Source of the DNA: a virus
IMG/VR virus record: IMGVR_UViG_3300032241_002113
Coordinates: 1 to 29,799 of that record
Reading direction: 5' to 3' (one strand)
Length of the DNA stretch: 29,799 bases
Shown here: positions 7,019 through 16,859 of the stretch, piece after piece
Position numbering within the stretch: the first letter of the stretch is position 1
How the letters are laid out: every line of letters starts with the position of its first letter
Translations under genes and position numbers: made by a program
The notes under the pieces: model-generated
What the model saw: the letters and a program-made list of their open reading frames with translations, nothing else
What the model was told of the DNA's origin: nothing
The model's database searches: none

Positions 7019-9271
7019 ATGGCAGAAGAAGCTAAATCAGTCATTACCATTGATGTCGATGCCACAGCATTCGATAACTTTAAAGCGGTATTTGACCAAT
7101 TTCAGGCTTCACTGGATAAGCTTCCTGCTCAGTGGGCTGCCGTTAAGACGGCGCAAGCAGATACCCAAAATGCGGGTGTAGCCTCGGCTCAAGCAGCGGC
7201 TGATAAATTAGCTGAAATAGCTGACAAGCTATTTAAACGAGACGAGGCTCGGCAGGCGGCGACTGAGAAAGCTTCCGCTAAACGACTGGAAGATAATTTA
7301 GCCAAAGCTCAAACTAAAGAAGAAAAAGAAGCACTACTGGCTCAAGAAAAAGAACGCAAGCAAATAGCTGCGGATCAAGCGGCGGCTGAAAAAGCTGCTA
7401 AGAAAGCCGATGCCGAGCTTGAAAAACAAAAAGAAAAACAACGCAAGCAAGACGATGCTAATGCAAAATCGGAAGCTAAAAAAGCTGAAAAGCTTCTTAA
7501 TGAACAACGTCGAAAAGACGATGCTGACGCTAAAGCGGCAACTAAAGCGGCTGATAAAGCGCAAAAAGAAATAGAGAAAGATCGAGAAAAGCAACGCAAA
7601 AAAGAAGATGCGGATGCTAAGGCTGCGGCTAGCGCTTTGGAAAAAACGCAGCGAGAGATCCAAAGCAAAGAAGATAGCGAGCGCCGCGCGGAAGAAAAGA
7701 AAGAAAGCGATGCCCGTAGAAAACACGAAAAAGATTTAGCTAAAGCTAAATCTAAAGAAGAACGTGAGTTACTACGCACTCAAGAGGCCGCGCGGAAAAA
7801 AACTCTAGCTGAAGAAGCGGCAAACAAAAAAAAAGCGGAAAAGGAAGCGCGTTCTCGTCAGCAGGAAGCTAAAAAGCAAGCTGATGAAGAGAAAAAACAA
7901 TTGGACGAACGTCGTCAGCGGTTTTTAGATTTTGCAGTTAAAGGGCTGGCAGCTTTTGAAGGCTTTGAAGCTATCGCTTCGATACTGCAAAAAGCATATG
8001 AATTTGCAGAAAAGACAGCTAATTTGCGTCTTGAGTCTCGCTCGTTAGGCGTTACTCCTAATCAATTGCAAAACATTGAGAATAACTACGGCACGGTCTT
8101 AAGCAGTCCAAAAAGTCTGTTGGAAGGTATTGCTAATCTTCAAACCAGTAATGCAGGGTTAAATAAGCTTAGGATTATTAATCCGTCTATCACTACGGAA
8201 GAAGCTAAATACGGTTCAGCCGCTGATCTATTCCCTAAGATAATAGAAGGCATACGCGAACAAGCTAAAAAGAATCCTACTACGGATTACGCTAAAGCTT
8301 TAGGCATAGATCAACTGCTTTCGGAAAGTGATCGTCGAGCGCTAGTTAATGCTCGACAAGAAGAAATCGATCAGATTAAAGAAACCGTGGGTCTTCAAAA
8401 ATCATTGAATAGCACTACAGATAATAATTTAAAAATCTGGAGTGACTTATATCAAACAATGAAATATTTCAGCACTAGTCTTTATAACTTAGTGCTAGAA
8501 GATTTAGCTCCGGTAGCTAAAATCTTAGAGACTATTTTGCGAGGTTTAGCCGAACTTATGGATGTTATGCGTAAAATCTCAACTTACGAAAAACACGCCA
8601 TAGGAAAAGCAGCTAGCTACATACCCCTTGTCGGCAATTATATTAATGAAGCACTTGGTGGCGCAGAGGCTAATAATCCAGCCGATCAATCTCGGAGTCC
8701 AACAACCCGATTAGACGCGATGGAGGCGGCTCAAAAAGCGGCTGCGGCTTCAGCTGCTACCGCAGCAGCCCCTCAAGCGGCTCGAGTAGCAGCGGATGCG
8801 GCAGTTAAAGGATTATCTCGCGCTGAACGCAACCATAATCCAGGTAATTTAACATCACCCAACCGGCTATTCCGTTGGTTAAATCCTGACAAAGTGGATC
8901 CGCAAGGATTCCGTAAATTTAAAACTGATGAAGAAGGCTTTAAGGCCATGAAAGATCAGTTAATGATTTACAAGAATATTTACAAAAAAGACACTCTTAG
9001 CAGCATTATTAGTCGCTGGGCTCCACCTAGCTCCAATCCAACGGGCGCTTATATTCAACGAGTGTCTAAAGAAACGGGTTTTGACGCTAACGCTAAATTG
9101 AATTTAAATGATACGACAACCATCAGTCGATTGATGGCTGCAATGGCTCGAGTAGAAAACCCCCGCAGTCAGTATTCAGCGCATCAAGTAGAATTGATGA
9201 TCAATAACAATACAGGTGGTAGCGCGGTCATATCGGCTTCTGCCATGTCTAGCGCTATGGGGATGCGGTAA
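7019..9271 (+). CDS. tape measure protein with C-terminal hydrolase-like domain
   Basis: A 750-residue product. Residues about 45-310 are a nearly uninterrupted Ala/Lys/Glu/Gln coiled coil, followed by a hydrophobic segment (LAAFEGFEAIASILQKAYEF) and a helical tape-measure core with LRLESRSLGVTPNQLQNIEN. From about residue 600 to 715 it carries a compact domain with NPGN at 607-610 and WAPP at 667-670. The same motifs at the same spacing occur in the endolysin candidate at 19054, so local cell-wall opening during DNA injection is likely. The ATG at 7019 is preferred over the TTG at 7007. At roughly 0.15 nm per residue the tail would be near 100 nm. The stop overlaps the next start. Confidence 0.87.
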   Translation: MAEEAKSVITIDVDATAFDNFKAVFDQFQASLDKLPAQWAAVKTAQADTQNAGVASAQAAADKLAEIADKLFKRDEARQAATEKASAKRLEDNLAKAQTKEEKEALLAQEKERKQIAADQAAAEKAAKKADAELEKQKEKQRKQDDANAKSEAKKAEKLLNEQRRKDDADAKAATKAADKAQKEIEKDREKQRKKEDADAKAAASALEKTQREIQSKEDSERRAEEKKESDARRKHEKDLAKAKSKEERELLRTQEAARKKTLAEEAANKKKAEKEARSRQQEAKKQADEEKKQLDERRQRFLDFAVKGLAAFEGFEAIASILQKAYEFAEKTANLRLESRSLGVTPNQLQNIENNYGTVLSSPKSLLEGIANLQTSNAGLNKLRIINPSITTEEAKYGSAADLFPKIIEGIREQAKKNPTTDYAKALGIDQLLSESDRRALVNARQEEIDQIKETVGLQKSLNSTTDNNLKIWSDLYQTMKYFSTSLYNLVLEDLAPVAKILETILRGLAELMDVMRKISTYEKHAIGKAASYIPLVGNYINEALGGAEANNPADQSRSPTTRLDAMEAAQKAAAASAATAAAPQAARVAADAAVKGLSRAERNHNPGNLTSPNRLFRWLNPDKVDPQGFRKFKTDEEGFKAMKDQLMIYKNIYKKDTLSSIISRWAPPSSNPTGAYIQRVSKETGFDANAKLNLNDTTTISRLMAAMARVENPRSQYSAHQVELMINNNTGGSAVISASAMSSAMGMR

Positions 9272-9873
9272 TGATTAATTCAGGACGATCTAATTTTCAA
9301 CGTACATTTCAGCTATCCCCCATTTTCTTTGTTAATGGAGTAGCGGGGGCGGGTAATGCTGTGCCGGTATCTGTGTACCTACAAAACGGGTACACCCCGC
9401 CGTCTTTAGATCAATATTTTGCCAATTTTAAGCCGATGCCTGGTGGCGTTATAGAGAGCTGGGGTATTGCAGAATATCCTTTAGCGGCTCTTACGGTCGC
9501 GGCCAATGCTGTGGTGCAAAATCCTTTATCGATTAGTATGCTGATGGTCTGCCCTGTGCAGAATAATCCGCAAAACAGTTACGCCAAAAAATTGGCAACC
9601 TTGAGCGCGTTAAAAGCCACCATTGATAATCACATATTGGGTGGGGGCTGGTTTGACGTTTTAACTCCGGCTTACTATTACTCAGGCTGTTTATTAACCA
9701 GTTTAAAAGATGTTACGAACAGTGACACGAAACAAGTGCAATTGCAGTATCAATGGGATTTTACCAAGCCTCTTATTACTGAAGAACAGGCAGGGGCGGT
9801 ACAATCGACATTCTTAAACAAAGTGTCGATGGGATTGCAAACTAGCGGCCAGTCATGGGGGCCTTCAGGATGA
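9271..9873 (+). CDS. baseplate/hub-proximal tail protein
   Basis: The 200-residue product starts at an ATG overlapping the tape measure stop (TAATG). It contains GVIESWGIAEYPLAALTVAA and a long C-terminal beta segment (KQVQLQYQWDFTKPL). In minimal contractile tails the gene after the tape measure encodes a tube-end or hub-adjacent protein, and size and composition agree. Its stop (TGA 9871-9873) overlaps the next start. The role is assigned by position; I do not recognise a named domain with certainty. Confidence 0.7.
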   Translation: MINSGRSNFQRTFQLSPIFFVNGVAGAGNAVPVSVYLQNGYTPPSLDQYFANFKPMPGGVIESWGIAEYPLAALTVAANAVVQNPLSISMLMVCPVQNNPQNSYAKKLATLSALKATIDNHILGGGWFDVLTPAYYYSGCLLTSLKDVTNSDTKQVQLQYQWDFTKPLITEEQAGAVQSTFLNKVSMGLQTSGQSWGPSG

Positions 9874-10151
9874 CCGTATTAGTACACTACGTACAACAAC
9901 CCAATCAAGTTTTTCAGTTTACTACTGCACTAACTGATGTTCTAGGTAATCAACAATCGTACACGTTAACGGTTACGTGGAATCTTTACGGGCAGCGGTA
10001 TTATTTAACGTGTTATACGCAACAAAACGTCGTAGTGTTTTGCGTTCCTGTTATGAATTCCCCTGACAATTATTCCATCAATATGGCATTTGGTTACTTT
10101 GCTACGCCTATTGTATTTCGACAAAGTTCTCAAAATTTTGAGATAGGCTGA
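9870..10151 (+). CDS. baseplate plug-like protein
   Basis: A 93-residue beta-rich protein starting at the ATG that overlaps the previous stop (ATGA at 9870-9873); an in-frame ATG at 9855 lies inside the previous gene. The pattern NLYGQRYYLTCYTQQNVVVF followed by VPVMNSPDNYSINM matches my recollection of the small plug protein (DUF6983/Pam3 gp18-like) encoded between tape measure and hub in minimal myophage baseplates. It would sit in the tube lumen at the baseplate. The stop overlaps the hub gene start (TGATG). Confidence 0.7.
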   Translation: MTVLVHYVQQPNQVFQFTTALTDVLGNQQSYTLTVTWNLYGQRYYLTCYTQQNVVVFCVPVMNSPDNYSINMAFGYFATPIVFRQSSQNFEIG

Positions 10152-11131
10152 TGCGATATTACGACATTGCCATATTCAATAGCGCTAACGGGCAGCTTAT
10201 TAAACGCTACTCATCAACATCAGATGGGCAAGTCACCAGTCCTATTAACGGGGCTGCTTTAAAAGTTGAATTTGACATTCAAGTATCCGAATTAAGCACA
10301 CCTACCGGAAATAGCTGGATTCGTATTTGGGGTGTTGATTTTAACGATATATCGCAATCCGTTAACTTTTTGGATCAAACGATTGAAGTCCGTATAGGTA
10401 TGAGTCCCGGCTTGCCATTAGCAACAGCTCAGTCCAAATTTTCAGGGTTAGTGTTAACGGGTAGTGTTTTTCAAGCTTTTGGAAATTTTCAAGGCACGCT
10501 ATTGAGTTTAGATCTGATCGTCACCGGATTAGTTACAACGCCTTTCCAGCCCAAGAATATTTCATTTAGCTGGGTCAAAGGCACTACGATGGCTCAGACC
10601 ATTAAACAGACGCTAGCCACGGCGTTTCCTGGCTATTTGGTTAACGTCAATATTAGCAACAAGCTGGTGTACACCGAAACGCAACCGGGGTTTTACGCTA
10701 ATTTACAACAGTACGCAGCGTATCTGTATGACACGTCTAAAGCCATTATTCGTGATCCAAATTACACCGGAGTTCGTTTAAGTCTGTCCAATAACGTCTT
10801 TACCGTTACCGATAATAGCGTTAATCAAACTCCGTCGATTATTCTTAATTTAAACGACTTTGTAGCGCAGCCAACGTGGATTGATTTTGCGTCCATACAA
10901 TTTGATATGGTGGCGCGCAGCGATTTAGTTCCGGGTATTGTTATTGGTTTGCCTGTTTTCTTAGCCACCAATAGCGCGCAAACATGGTCGCGTTATCGAG
11001 ATAACACTATTTTTACGGGAACGGGTCGAGTCAATCGAGTTCGACATCTAGGTAACTCACGTCAGCTAGACGGGGATAGCTGGAAAACCGTGGTAGACGT
11101 ACTTTTTTCTCCAATTAATACGAGCCCTTAA
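10151..11131 (+). CDS. baseplate hub protein (gp27/gpD-like)
   Basis: A 326-residue product. It starts MRYYDIAIFNSANGQLIKRY and has alternating beta strands, a middle helical segment (TMAQTIKQTLATAFPGYLVN), and a C-terminal barrel-like part, the outline of hub proteins related to T4 gp27 and P2 gpD. It lies between the plug and spike genes, the expected place for the protein that connects tail tube and spike. The assignment rests on architecture and gene order. Confidence 0.72.
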   Translation: MRYYDIAIFNSANGQLIKRYSSTSDGQVTSPINGAALKVEFDIQVSELSTPTGNSWIRIWGVDFNDISQSVNFLDQTIEVRIGMSPGLPLATAQSKFSGLVLTGSVFQAFGNFQGTLLSLDLIVTGLVTTPFQPKNISFSWVKGTTMAQTIKQTLATAFPGYLVNVNISNKLVYTETQPGFYANLQQYAAYLYDTSKAIIRDPNYTGVRLSLSNNVFTVTDNSVNQTPSIILNLNDFVAQPTWIDFASIQFDMVARSDLVPGIVIGLPVFLATNSAQTWSRYRDNTIFTGTGRVNRVRHLGNSRQLDGDSWKTVVDVLFSPINTSP

Positions 11132-11133
11132 AA

Positions 11134-11688
11134 ATGGCAGGCGGTAACGTAACTAAAACACCTTTTGCGCTGACGATGAATAATTTCACGCAGCAAAAGG
11201 TAGAAGACAATCAACAACGAGCCGGACAGGCCTTACCCTGCACGGTAGTGTCCGTTCAGTGGCCTATGGTCACGGTTGCGTTTGAGATAGAACAAAATTC
11301 AGGCTATACCATACCCCAGGTTACTATGCCGGTTGCGATGTCGGTATACATTAAATTGCCTATTCAAACGGGCGATTCGGGGTTGGCGGTTCCGGCTGAT
11401 GCTCGACTAGGCGGTATATCTGGCCTAGGCACGGGTTTGGCTCCATTAGCTCTACCCAGCAATTTAGGTGCTTTAGTTTTCTTGCCCATCAGCAATACTA
11501 ATTGGACAACCATTAACCCAAGCGCAGTAGTAATTACAGCTCCTAACTCTCAACCTATTTATTTAGATGCACTTAATGTCAATTGCACTAATAATTTAAA
11601 TGTTGCTAACGGCGCAACGGGAACTTTTACTACGTCGTCAGGACAGACTGTTCAAGTTCAAAATGGAATAGTCACTAACATTATTTAA
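11134..11688 (+). CDS. baseplate spike protein (gpV/gp45-like)
   Basis: A 184-residue product. Residues about 32-100 form an OB-fold-like unit (QALPCTVVSVQWPMVTVAF), then the motif PIQTGDSGLAVPADARLGGI and SGLGTG, characteristic of gpV/Mu gp45-type spike proteins. The C-terminal part is a repetitive Asn/Thr/Val-rich beta region (NCTNNLNVANGATGTFTTSS) as expected for a trimeric beta-helix needle. No metal-binding His tip motif is visible, so the tip may be supplied by another protein. The spike pierces the host outer membrane. Confidence 0.82.
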   Translation: MAGGNVTKTPFALTMNNFTQQKVEDNQQRAGQALPCTVVSVQWPMVTVAFEIEQNSGYTIPQVTMPVAMSVYIKLPIQTGDSGLAVPADARLGGISGLGTGLAPLALPSNLGALVFLPISNTNWTTINPSAVVITAPNSQPIYLDALNVNCTNNLNVANGATGTFTTSSGQTVQVQNGIVTNII

Positions 11689-11697
11689 GAGAATCTA

Positions 11698-12162
11698 ATG
11701 ACTGCATCCTATAACTGTTTGCCTTTTGGCCCCATCAATTTGCGAGCATTAGAAGATGCGATTACGCAAATGGAAAGCTTATTGTTAGCTTTTCCAAAAG
11801 CCAACTCTGACACGTTTCAAGCTGTTGACGCTTGCGGGTTATTGCAACAACAAGTTAATTTGATTGTGGCTTCTTTAAATGAATACATTTGCGGTTTGAT
11901 TGCTCAACAAGCTCTGATTCAACCTGTATTGGCGTTAGTTGAAGTTATTGAAAATCCGGCTGCTGCCGTGACGTGGATTAATAATTACATCACTACGTAT
12001 CTTGTGCCGCAATTAGCTGTTTATGAACAGTATGCAGCGCAAGTAATTGCGTTAGCTGCGTCTATTGAGTCTTTGTTAGCTGCCATTGCTGCGACAGAAA
12101 GCAATATCAAAAATTGCCATATCACTATTCCACCTATTACTGTTTTACCAACCTTCGGGTGA
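11698..12162 (+). CDS. unknown helical baseplate-region protein
   Basis: The 154-residue product is mostly helical and hydrophobic, with segments such as LLQQQVNLIVASLNEYICGL and VIALAASIESLLAAIAATES, but it lacks a basic flank or signal sequence. It ends with a short proline-rich beta tail, ITIPPITVLPTFG. Cysteines occur at three places. It lies between spike and gp25-like genes, so a baseplate role such as spike tip, chaperone or hub stabiliser is likely. I do not recognise the family. The ribosome site AAGAGA precedes the ATG at 11698. Confidence 0.65.
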   Translation: MTASYNCLPFGPINLRALEDAITQMESLLLAFPKANSDTFQAVDACGLLQQQVNLIVASLNEYICGLIAQQALIQPVLALVEVIENPAAAVTWINNYITTYLVPQLAVYEQYAAQVIALAASIESLLAAIAATESNIKNCHITIPPITVLPTFG

Positions 12163-12165
12163 TTT

Positions 12166-12501
12166 ATGAGAACCTATGGCACTACGGCTCCCAATGTCTG
12201 GGTCGAAGTTAGCACTGATGCTAATGGCGAAAACGGGTACGTCTATTTGACGACGCTAATTCAGGCATTGCTTTTAAACACCAACGAAAATCCGCTATAC
12301 GCTAATTATGGATTACCGGCTGTGCAGTCCGTACAATCGCAGACAGCGCCGGATTCGGCTATCGCTAGAACGCAAGCGCAGTTTTCGCAGTATTTTCAAA
12401 ATTTGGTGGTGTCCCGATTCGCTAATACGCAGAACCCCACGTACGATATCAATGCTATTTTTCTATCGGGAACAATTTACCAAGGAACCGTCGCCACTTG
12501 A
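12166..12501 (+). CDS. baseplate wedge / sheath initiator (gp25-like)
   Basis: The 111-residue size and position immediately before the J gene match gp25/gpW-type proteins that nucleate sheath assembly on the baseplate. It contains GYVYLTTLIQALLLNTNENP and PLYANYGLPAVQSVQ, then a helix. The pattern of start near a glycine-rich turn followed by a long helix suits the family, but the conserved EPR motif of classical gp25 is not obvious, so it is a divergent member at best. Confidence 0.68.
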   Translation: MRTYGTTAPNVWVEVSTDANGENGYVYLTTLIQALLLNTNENPLYANYGLPAVQSVQSQTAPDSAIARTQAQFSQYFQNLVVSRFANTQNPTYDINAIFLSGTIYQGTVAT

Positions 12502-12544
12502 GCTAACCCGTGGCAAAATCTTTTGTATCAGAGAAGGGTAACTC

Positions 12545-13960
12545 ATGGCCGATTTGACACCTCCCTACACACCGACACCTCCGGCAGCATTAGCGGCTGA
12601 AGCGCTGGCGATTGCTTCGGGGCTAGCTCCGGGTTTAACCAGTTTACCGCCTAATCTGATTGGCGATATGAACGCCACCAGCGCGGGGTCGTTGGCTATT
12701 ACGAATACGGCTTTTGTGGATCTGGTGAATTCCATCAGCCCCTATACCGCCAATCCTACGATTCTTTACCAACTAGGCGCGGTTTACGGCGTTCAGCAAG
12801 GCGTGGGCTATAACACGCAAGTTGACGTGGTTTTTAGCGGTACGCCTGGTTTTGTTATTAACGTAGGTTTTATTGTCAGTGACGGCACGTATCAATACGC
12901 TGTACAGGACGGCACCGTTATTGGGGCTGGCGGTACTAGCAATCCTACGTATTGTCTAGCTACGCAAGCGGGGTCTTGGGCGGTACCGGCTAACTCGGTG
13001 ACGCAGTTAATTACCAGCGTCCCTTCGGGTATCACGTTAACGGTCACCAACCCTACGCAAGGCATTCCCTCGCAAGCAGCACAGACTTTAACTGACTATC
13101 AGGTACAAGTTATCCAAGCTGGCCGAGCGGTCGCCACAGGGCTTCCTACGCTGCTTAGGACGGCTTTGCAAAATGTGCCTGGTGTTGTACGCAACCAGAT
13201 TGCTATTCGAGCCGTAACCAGCGGCTGGGAAATTATTGTCGGGGGCGGCGACCCTTATGCGGTGGCTTACGCTATCTACAGTGCGTTGTTTAACATTATA
13301 GATCTCCAAGGCAGTCAGCTTTTTGTAGGTGCAGGGTACATTTCCGGTACTACGCTAACCGTAACAACGGCCACCTCCGGCGTTCTGGGTATCGATTCTC
13401 AAATCTACGGGGTGGGAGTGACCGCAGGCACTCGCATAACCGCACTGTCGCCGACTTCGCCGTTTACGGGCACTGGCGGGACGGGTACGTATGAAGTCAG
13501 CGTTTCGCAAACGGCAGGCAGTTCGGGATCCCCAATTGCTATTAATTCAGGCGGCACGACTCAAAGTATTACTATTGAGGATTACCCTGATTCGTATGTT
13601 ATAGAATTTGTTAATCCGGTAGGGCAAAGCGTTACGGTAATTGCGTATTGGTTAACTATCGCAGATTCTAATTTTGTGGCTAACGCGGTAGTGGCTGCAT
13701 TAGTAACGCAACCGTTAGCCGATTACATTAATAATATTTACGTAGGGCAACCTATCAGCCTCATTGAGTTGCAGACGGTATTTATTAATGCAACCGCCGG
13801 AACTATCGCGCCTACTAATTATCTATCGCTTGCGTTTAATGTGTTTATCAATGGCGTAGAAGTACCGCCTGAATCGGGGACGGTGTTGATTTACGGAAAT
13901 CCTGAAGGGTATTTTTCGACCACGGCTTCCGCTATTACCGTGATTAACTCCGCGCCGTGA
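12545..13960 (+). CDS. baseplate J protein (Mu gp47-like) with inserted beta domain
   Basis: A 471-residue wedge protein. The N-terminal region ([20 protein letters not shown]) and middle region ([20 protein letters not shown], then [10 protein letters not shown]) are typical of baseplate J proteins, which link hub, fibres and sheath initiator. Residues about 260-333 form an inserted Gly/Thr-rich unit ([42 protein letters not shown]), and the J sequence resumes at [19 protein letters not shown]. This insert resembles a widespread exposed beta-repeat of phage tail proteins. A GAAGGGT site precedes the ATG, and the stop overlaps the next GTG start. Confidence 0.85.
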   Translation: MADLTPPYTPTPPAALAAEALAIASGLAPGLTSLPPNLIGDMNATSAGSLAITNTAFVDLVNSISPYTANPTILYQLGAVYGVQQGVGYNTQVDVVFSGTPGFVINVGFIVSDGTYQYAVQDGTVIGAGGTSNPTYCLATQAGSWAVPANSVTQLITSVPSGITLTVTNPTQGIPSQAAQTLTDYQVQVIQAGRAVATGLPTLLRTALQNVPGVVRNQIAIRAVTSGWEIIVGGGDPYAVAYAIYSALFNIIDLQGSQLFVGAGYISGTTLTVTTATSGVLGIDSQIYGVGVTAGTRITALSPTSPFTGTGGTGTYEVSVSQTAGSSGSPIAINSGGTTQSITIEDYPDSYVIEFVNPVGQSVTVIAYWLTIADSNFVANAVVAALVTQPLADYINNIYVGQPISLIELQTVFINATAGTIAPTNYLSLAFNVFINGVEVPPESGTVLIYGNPEGYFSTTASAITVINSAP

Positions 13961-14556
13961 TTACCACGCAACTGCCTGCTTACCCGTTTCAACAATATGC
14001 CTCGGATGAGAATATTCCGGCATTTTTTGACGCTTACAATCAATTAAGCCAACAGCAGTTAAATCAATTTAATGGTCTTAATTTGCCCAACTACCGCATT
14101 CAAGCGGGAGCTTTACTCGATTGGGTTGGATTGGGGCTTTACGGTGAACCGCATCAAAGTTTGCCGGTTTATACCGTCAGACCATTAGGCCCTCTTAATA
14201 CGTTTCAAATTAATACGCTGCCCTACAATGCGTATGAAACCATCACAAGCGGCGAGTTTTTGCCGGTTTCTGACGAAGACTACATACGCATCATTCAATG
14301 GAACAATTTTAAGGGCGATGGTTATCAATTTACGGTGCGATGGCTCAAACGTCGCGTATGGCGATTTTTAACGCCGTTTGGGTTCCTATACCCTGAACAA
14401 ACGTATGACATCAGTGTAACCTTTACTAACTCAACCACGGTTGTAATAACTGTGCCTTTAGCTAATTACCCTACGGCACCTATACTGCAAGCGGCAATTG
14501 GAGCCCGTGTAGTTTTGCTGCCATTCCAATACAATTTCAGCTTAGTGCTAACTTAG
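13957..14556 (+). CDS. baseplate protein (DUF2612-like)
   Basis: A 199-residue product starting at a GTG that overlaps the J gene stop (GTGA at 13957-13960). The sequences [20 protein letters not shown] and [15 protein letters not shown] are the hallmark N-terminal region of DUF2612 proteins, which follow J in many myoviruses and occupy the position of gpI. It would lie at the baseplate rim and connect to the fibres. The C-terminal 70 residues are beta-rich. Recognition is good; the molecular function is only inferred from position. Confidence 0.8.
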   Translation: MITTQLPAYPFQQYASDENIPAFFDAYNQLSQQQLNQFNGLNLPNYRIQAGALLDWVGLGLYGEPHQSLPVYTVRPLGPLNTFQINTLPYNAYETITSGEFLPVSDEDYIRIIQWNNFKGDGYQFTVRWLKRRVWRFLTPFGFLYPEQTYDISVTFTNSTTVVITVPLANYPTAPILQAAIGARVVLLPFQYNFSLVLT

Positions 14557-14569
14557 CGGGAGCAAACTT

Positions 14570-16840
14570 GTGACTGAATTACTTTTTGCGAATAACGCGC
14601 ATTCGACCCTCGCCTCTAGCATCGGGCCTTCAGATACCTCTTGTTTCCTCGCTGCGGGTACGGGATCTAAATTTCCGGCACCAGGCGCAGGTCAAGGTTT
14701 TTACATGACCTTTAATGATGCCGCGACAGGGTTGCTGTCCGAAATCGTTTTTGTCACGTCTATATCGGGCGACGAAATTTTAGTAATGGATCGCGCTCAA
14801 CAAGGCACGGCAGCGCAATCTTGGCCGTCGGGAACTTTAGTATCTCAATATTACACAGCGTATGACGCAGGGTCTTTTTTGCAAGGCGCTTCAGCCGGAA
14901 CGGGTATTGCGGTATCAACAGCAGGCGGTGTAGCGACTATTGCTAACACAGGTGTTACTGAACTTCTTGCAGGGTCTAATGTTGTTTTAAGTGGCGCTAC
15001 AGGCGCAGTCACTATTTCGCTAGAAGCTAACTCCGGTGTTAGCGAAATTTTAGCGGGTGCGGGTATTTCAGTTAATCAAAATACCGGCAATGTCACAGTA
15101 ACCAACACAGGCGTTCTAGAATTAACTGCTGGTACCAATACTACTATTACCGGCAACAATACTAATTTGACCATTAGTAGCGCAACCCCACCGTCAGGAC
15201 AAAATAGTTACGTTCAAATTAATGTTGACGGAGCGTTTGGTTCTTCTAACTTATTGACGTTTGCTAACGGTCAGTTGGAAGTGGGCGCTATTGGCACCAC
15301 CGCAGGGCAATTGATTTTAGCTGGCGCTCCGGTGGGGCGTGTGTTGATCACACCTTCCAATTCTGAAGGCAGCACTGAGTGGGAGTTAGTATTACCCCCA
15401 ACTGCCGGTGTTGCGGGATACGTATTGTCTACTGACGGTACCGGCGTTACTTCATGGGTAGCTGGCGGGGGCGGGGGCGGCGGCGTTTCTCAAATCCTTG
15501 CAGGAACCAATGTCACCATTAGTCCTAGCAACGGACTAGGAACAGTAACGATCAATGCAGCAGGTGGTGGAGGCACTCCGGGAGGAAGTCAAGGAACCAT
15601 CCAATATAATAATGCTGGCAGTTTTGCTGGCGATCCTAATTTTACTACTAATGGCTCAGGCGCAGTTGTCGCAAAATATTTAACAGTTTATTCGGCTGGC
15701 GATCTTTCTGTTCAAAGAACTTTTTCGGCAGCATCAGAAGGAGCGGGAATTCAGTCGGCGCAATTTTCGGCGTATGACGATTCTGCACCCAATGTTATTT
15801 TCAATAGTAATGCTGGCGGCGCGGGTCTTGCCGGAACTATTGTTCAAATCGCAGGCGGAACAATATGGGATTTACATTCCACAACGACCGGATTTGCAAT
15901 TGAAGACAATTCAAGCGGTTATAGTGTTTTAAAAATTAATACAGACGACAGCATTACATTAGGAACCGCATCGGGTGGCCCATTTGGCGCTGGCACATTG
16001 AACGCCACGGGTCTTTACATCAATGGCGTAGCGGTAGGTGGCGGCTCTCCGGGCGGCGCATCTTTAACCCTGCAATACAATAATAGCGGCAGCTTTGCTG
16101 GATCTAGCCTCGCACAAGGCGCGGATGGCGGAATTTATAATACAGCGATTGGGCAGGATCACGGCCCTTCATCTATCAGCATTGGCCGATATTATTTTGG
16201 TGGTTCAGAAGACGCTTATGGCGGCGCGATCTTCATGAGTGGCGTATCGGGTGATGTTTGGGGCGGTACAGTAGGTGGGCAAGGTAAAACCGTAGGACTT
16301 GAAAATAAATACAACGGCGGCAACGGTTATATGTTGTTTACCGTTAGTTCGTTTTCAACCCCTACGGCTAGTATTCAGGTCGATGGTTCATTGTTTGCCG
16401 GTGCTGGACTGCCTACGGCTCCTTTTGGCGTTGATGCAACCAGTACTGGCTATGTAGTAGCAGCAAATGGCGTATACGTTGGCGTTCCAGCTAACGGAAC
16501 CAATAGCGGATTGCTTAAATTAGCTAACGCAACTACGTCCTACGTTATTACTATAAATGCTGGATCTACAGCAGCCGATTATCAAATTGTTTTACCCACT
16601 GACGCAGGTTCAGCAGGTCAAGCTCTAATCAACACTGGGGCAGGTGTTACAACTTGGGGACAGCCTAGCAGCCTGTTTACCGTGTCTACGCTTCCGTCGG
16701 CAGCAAGCTCGCAGGGAGTTCGCTCAATGGTCAGCGACTCAACCGTAGCCGCCGTCGGGAGTTTTGGCGTAGCGGTAACTGGCGGGGGAGCCAATTTTGC
16801 CCCGGTCTGGTGCGATGGAACCGCTTGGTATATCGGCTAA
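14570..16840 (+). CDS. tail fibre protein 1
   Basis: A 756-residue product starting at GTG with CGGGAG upstream. Residues 1-105 form an attachment domain also found in the fibre at 17096 (shared ANNA, TL, EIVxVT, RxQQGTxAQSW, NFLQ/SFLQ). Then come four copies of a beta repeat of about 24 residues (TGVTELLAGSNVVLS, SGVSEILAGAGISVN, TGVLELTAGTNTTIT, GGVSQILAGTNVTIS) and three variants of a 'QYNNxGSFAG' repeat. The C-terminus is a tip module (MVSDSTVAAVGSFGVAV, then DGTAWYIG) repeated in the ORF at 18365. It probably makes a trimeric host-binding fibre. The tip and repeats look mosaic. Confidence 0.85.
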   Translation: MTELLFANNAHSTLASSIGPSDTSCFLAAGTGSKFPAPGAGQGFYMTFNDAATGLLSEIVFVTSISGDEILVMDRAQQGTAAQSWPSGTLVSQYYTAYDAGSFLQGASAGTGIAVSTAGGVATIANTGVTELLAGSNVVLSGATGAVTISLEANSGVSEILAGAGISVNQNTGNVTVTNTGVLELTAGTNTTITGNNTNLTISSATPPSGQNSYVQINVDGAFGSSNLLTFANGQLEVGAIGTTAGQLILAGAPVGRVLITPSNSEGSTEWELVLPPTAGVAGYVLSTDGTGVTSWVAGGGGGGGVSQILAGTNVTISPSNGLGTVTINAAGGGGTPGGSQGTIQYNNAGSFAGDPNFTTNGSGAVVAKYLTVYSAGDLSVQRTFSAASEGAGIQSAQFSAYDDSAPNVIFNSNAGGAGLAGTIVQIAGGTIWDLHSTTTGFAIEDNSSGYSVLKINTDDSITLGTASGGPFGAGTLNATGLYINGVAVGGGSPGGASLTLQYNNSGSFAGSSLAQGADGGIYNTAIGQDHGPSSISIGRYYFGGSEDAYGGAIFMSGVSGDVWGGTVGGQGKTVGLENKYNGGNGYMLFTVSSFSTPTASIQVDGSLFAGAGLPTAPFGVDATSTGYVVAANGVYVGVPANGTNSGLLKLANATTSYVITINAGSTAADYQIVLPTDAGSAGQALINTGAGVTTWGQPSSLFTVSTLPSAASSQGVRSMVSDSTVAAVGSFGVAVTGGGANFAPVWCDGTAWYIG

Positions 16841-16859
16841 CCATAAGGGGCTAAGGGGC

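Noticed and set aside
7334-7779. Two minus-strand frames of about 130 codons opposite the tape measure
   Set aside because: Their Phe/Ser/Leu-rich low-complexity sequence is the antisense of the Lys/Glu/Ala coiled coil; no ribosome site.
12308-12541. 77-codon plus-strand frame overlapping the gp25-like gene
   Set aside because: Arg/Ser-rich product out of frame with the gp25-like gene, no family resemblance; the J gene's ribosome site lies inside it.
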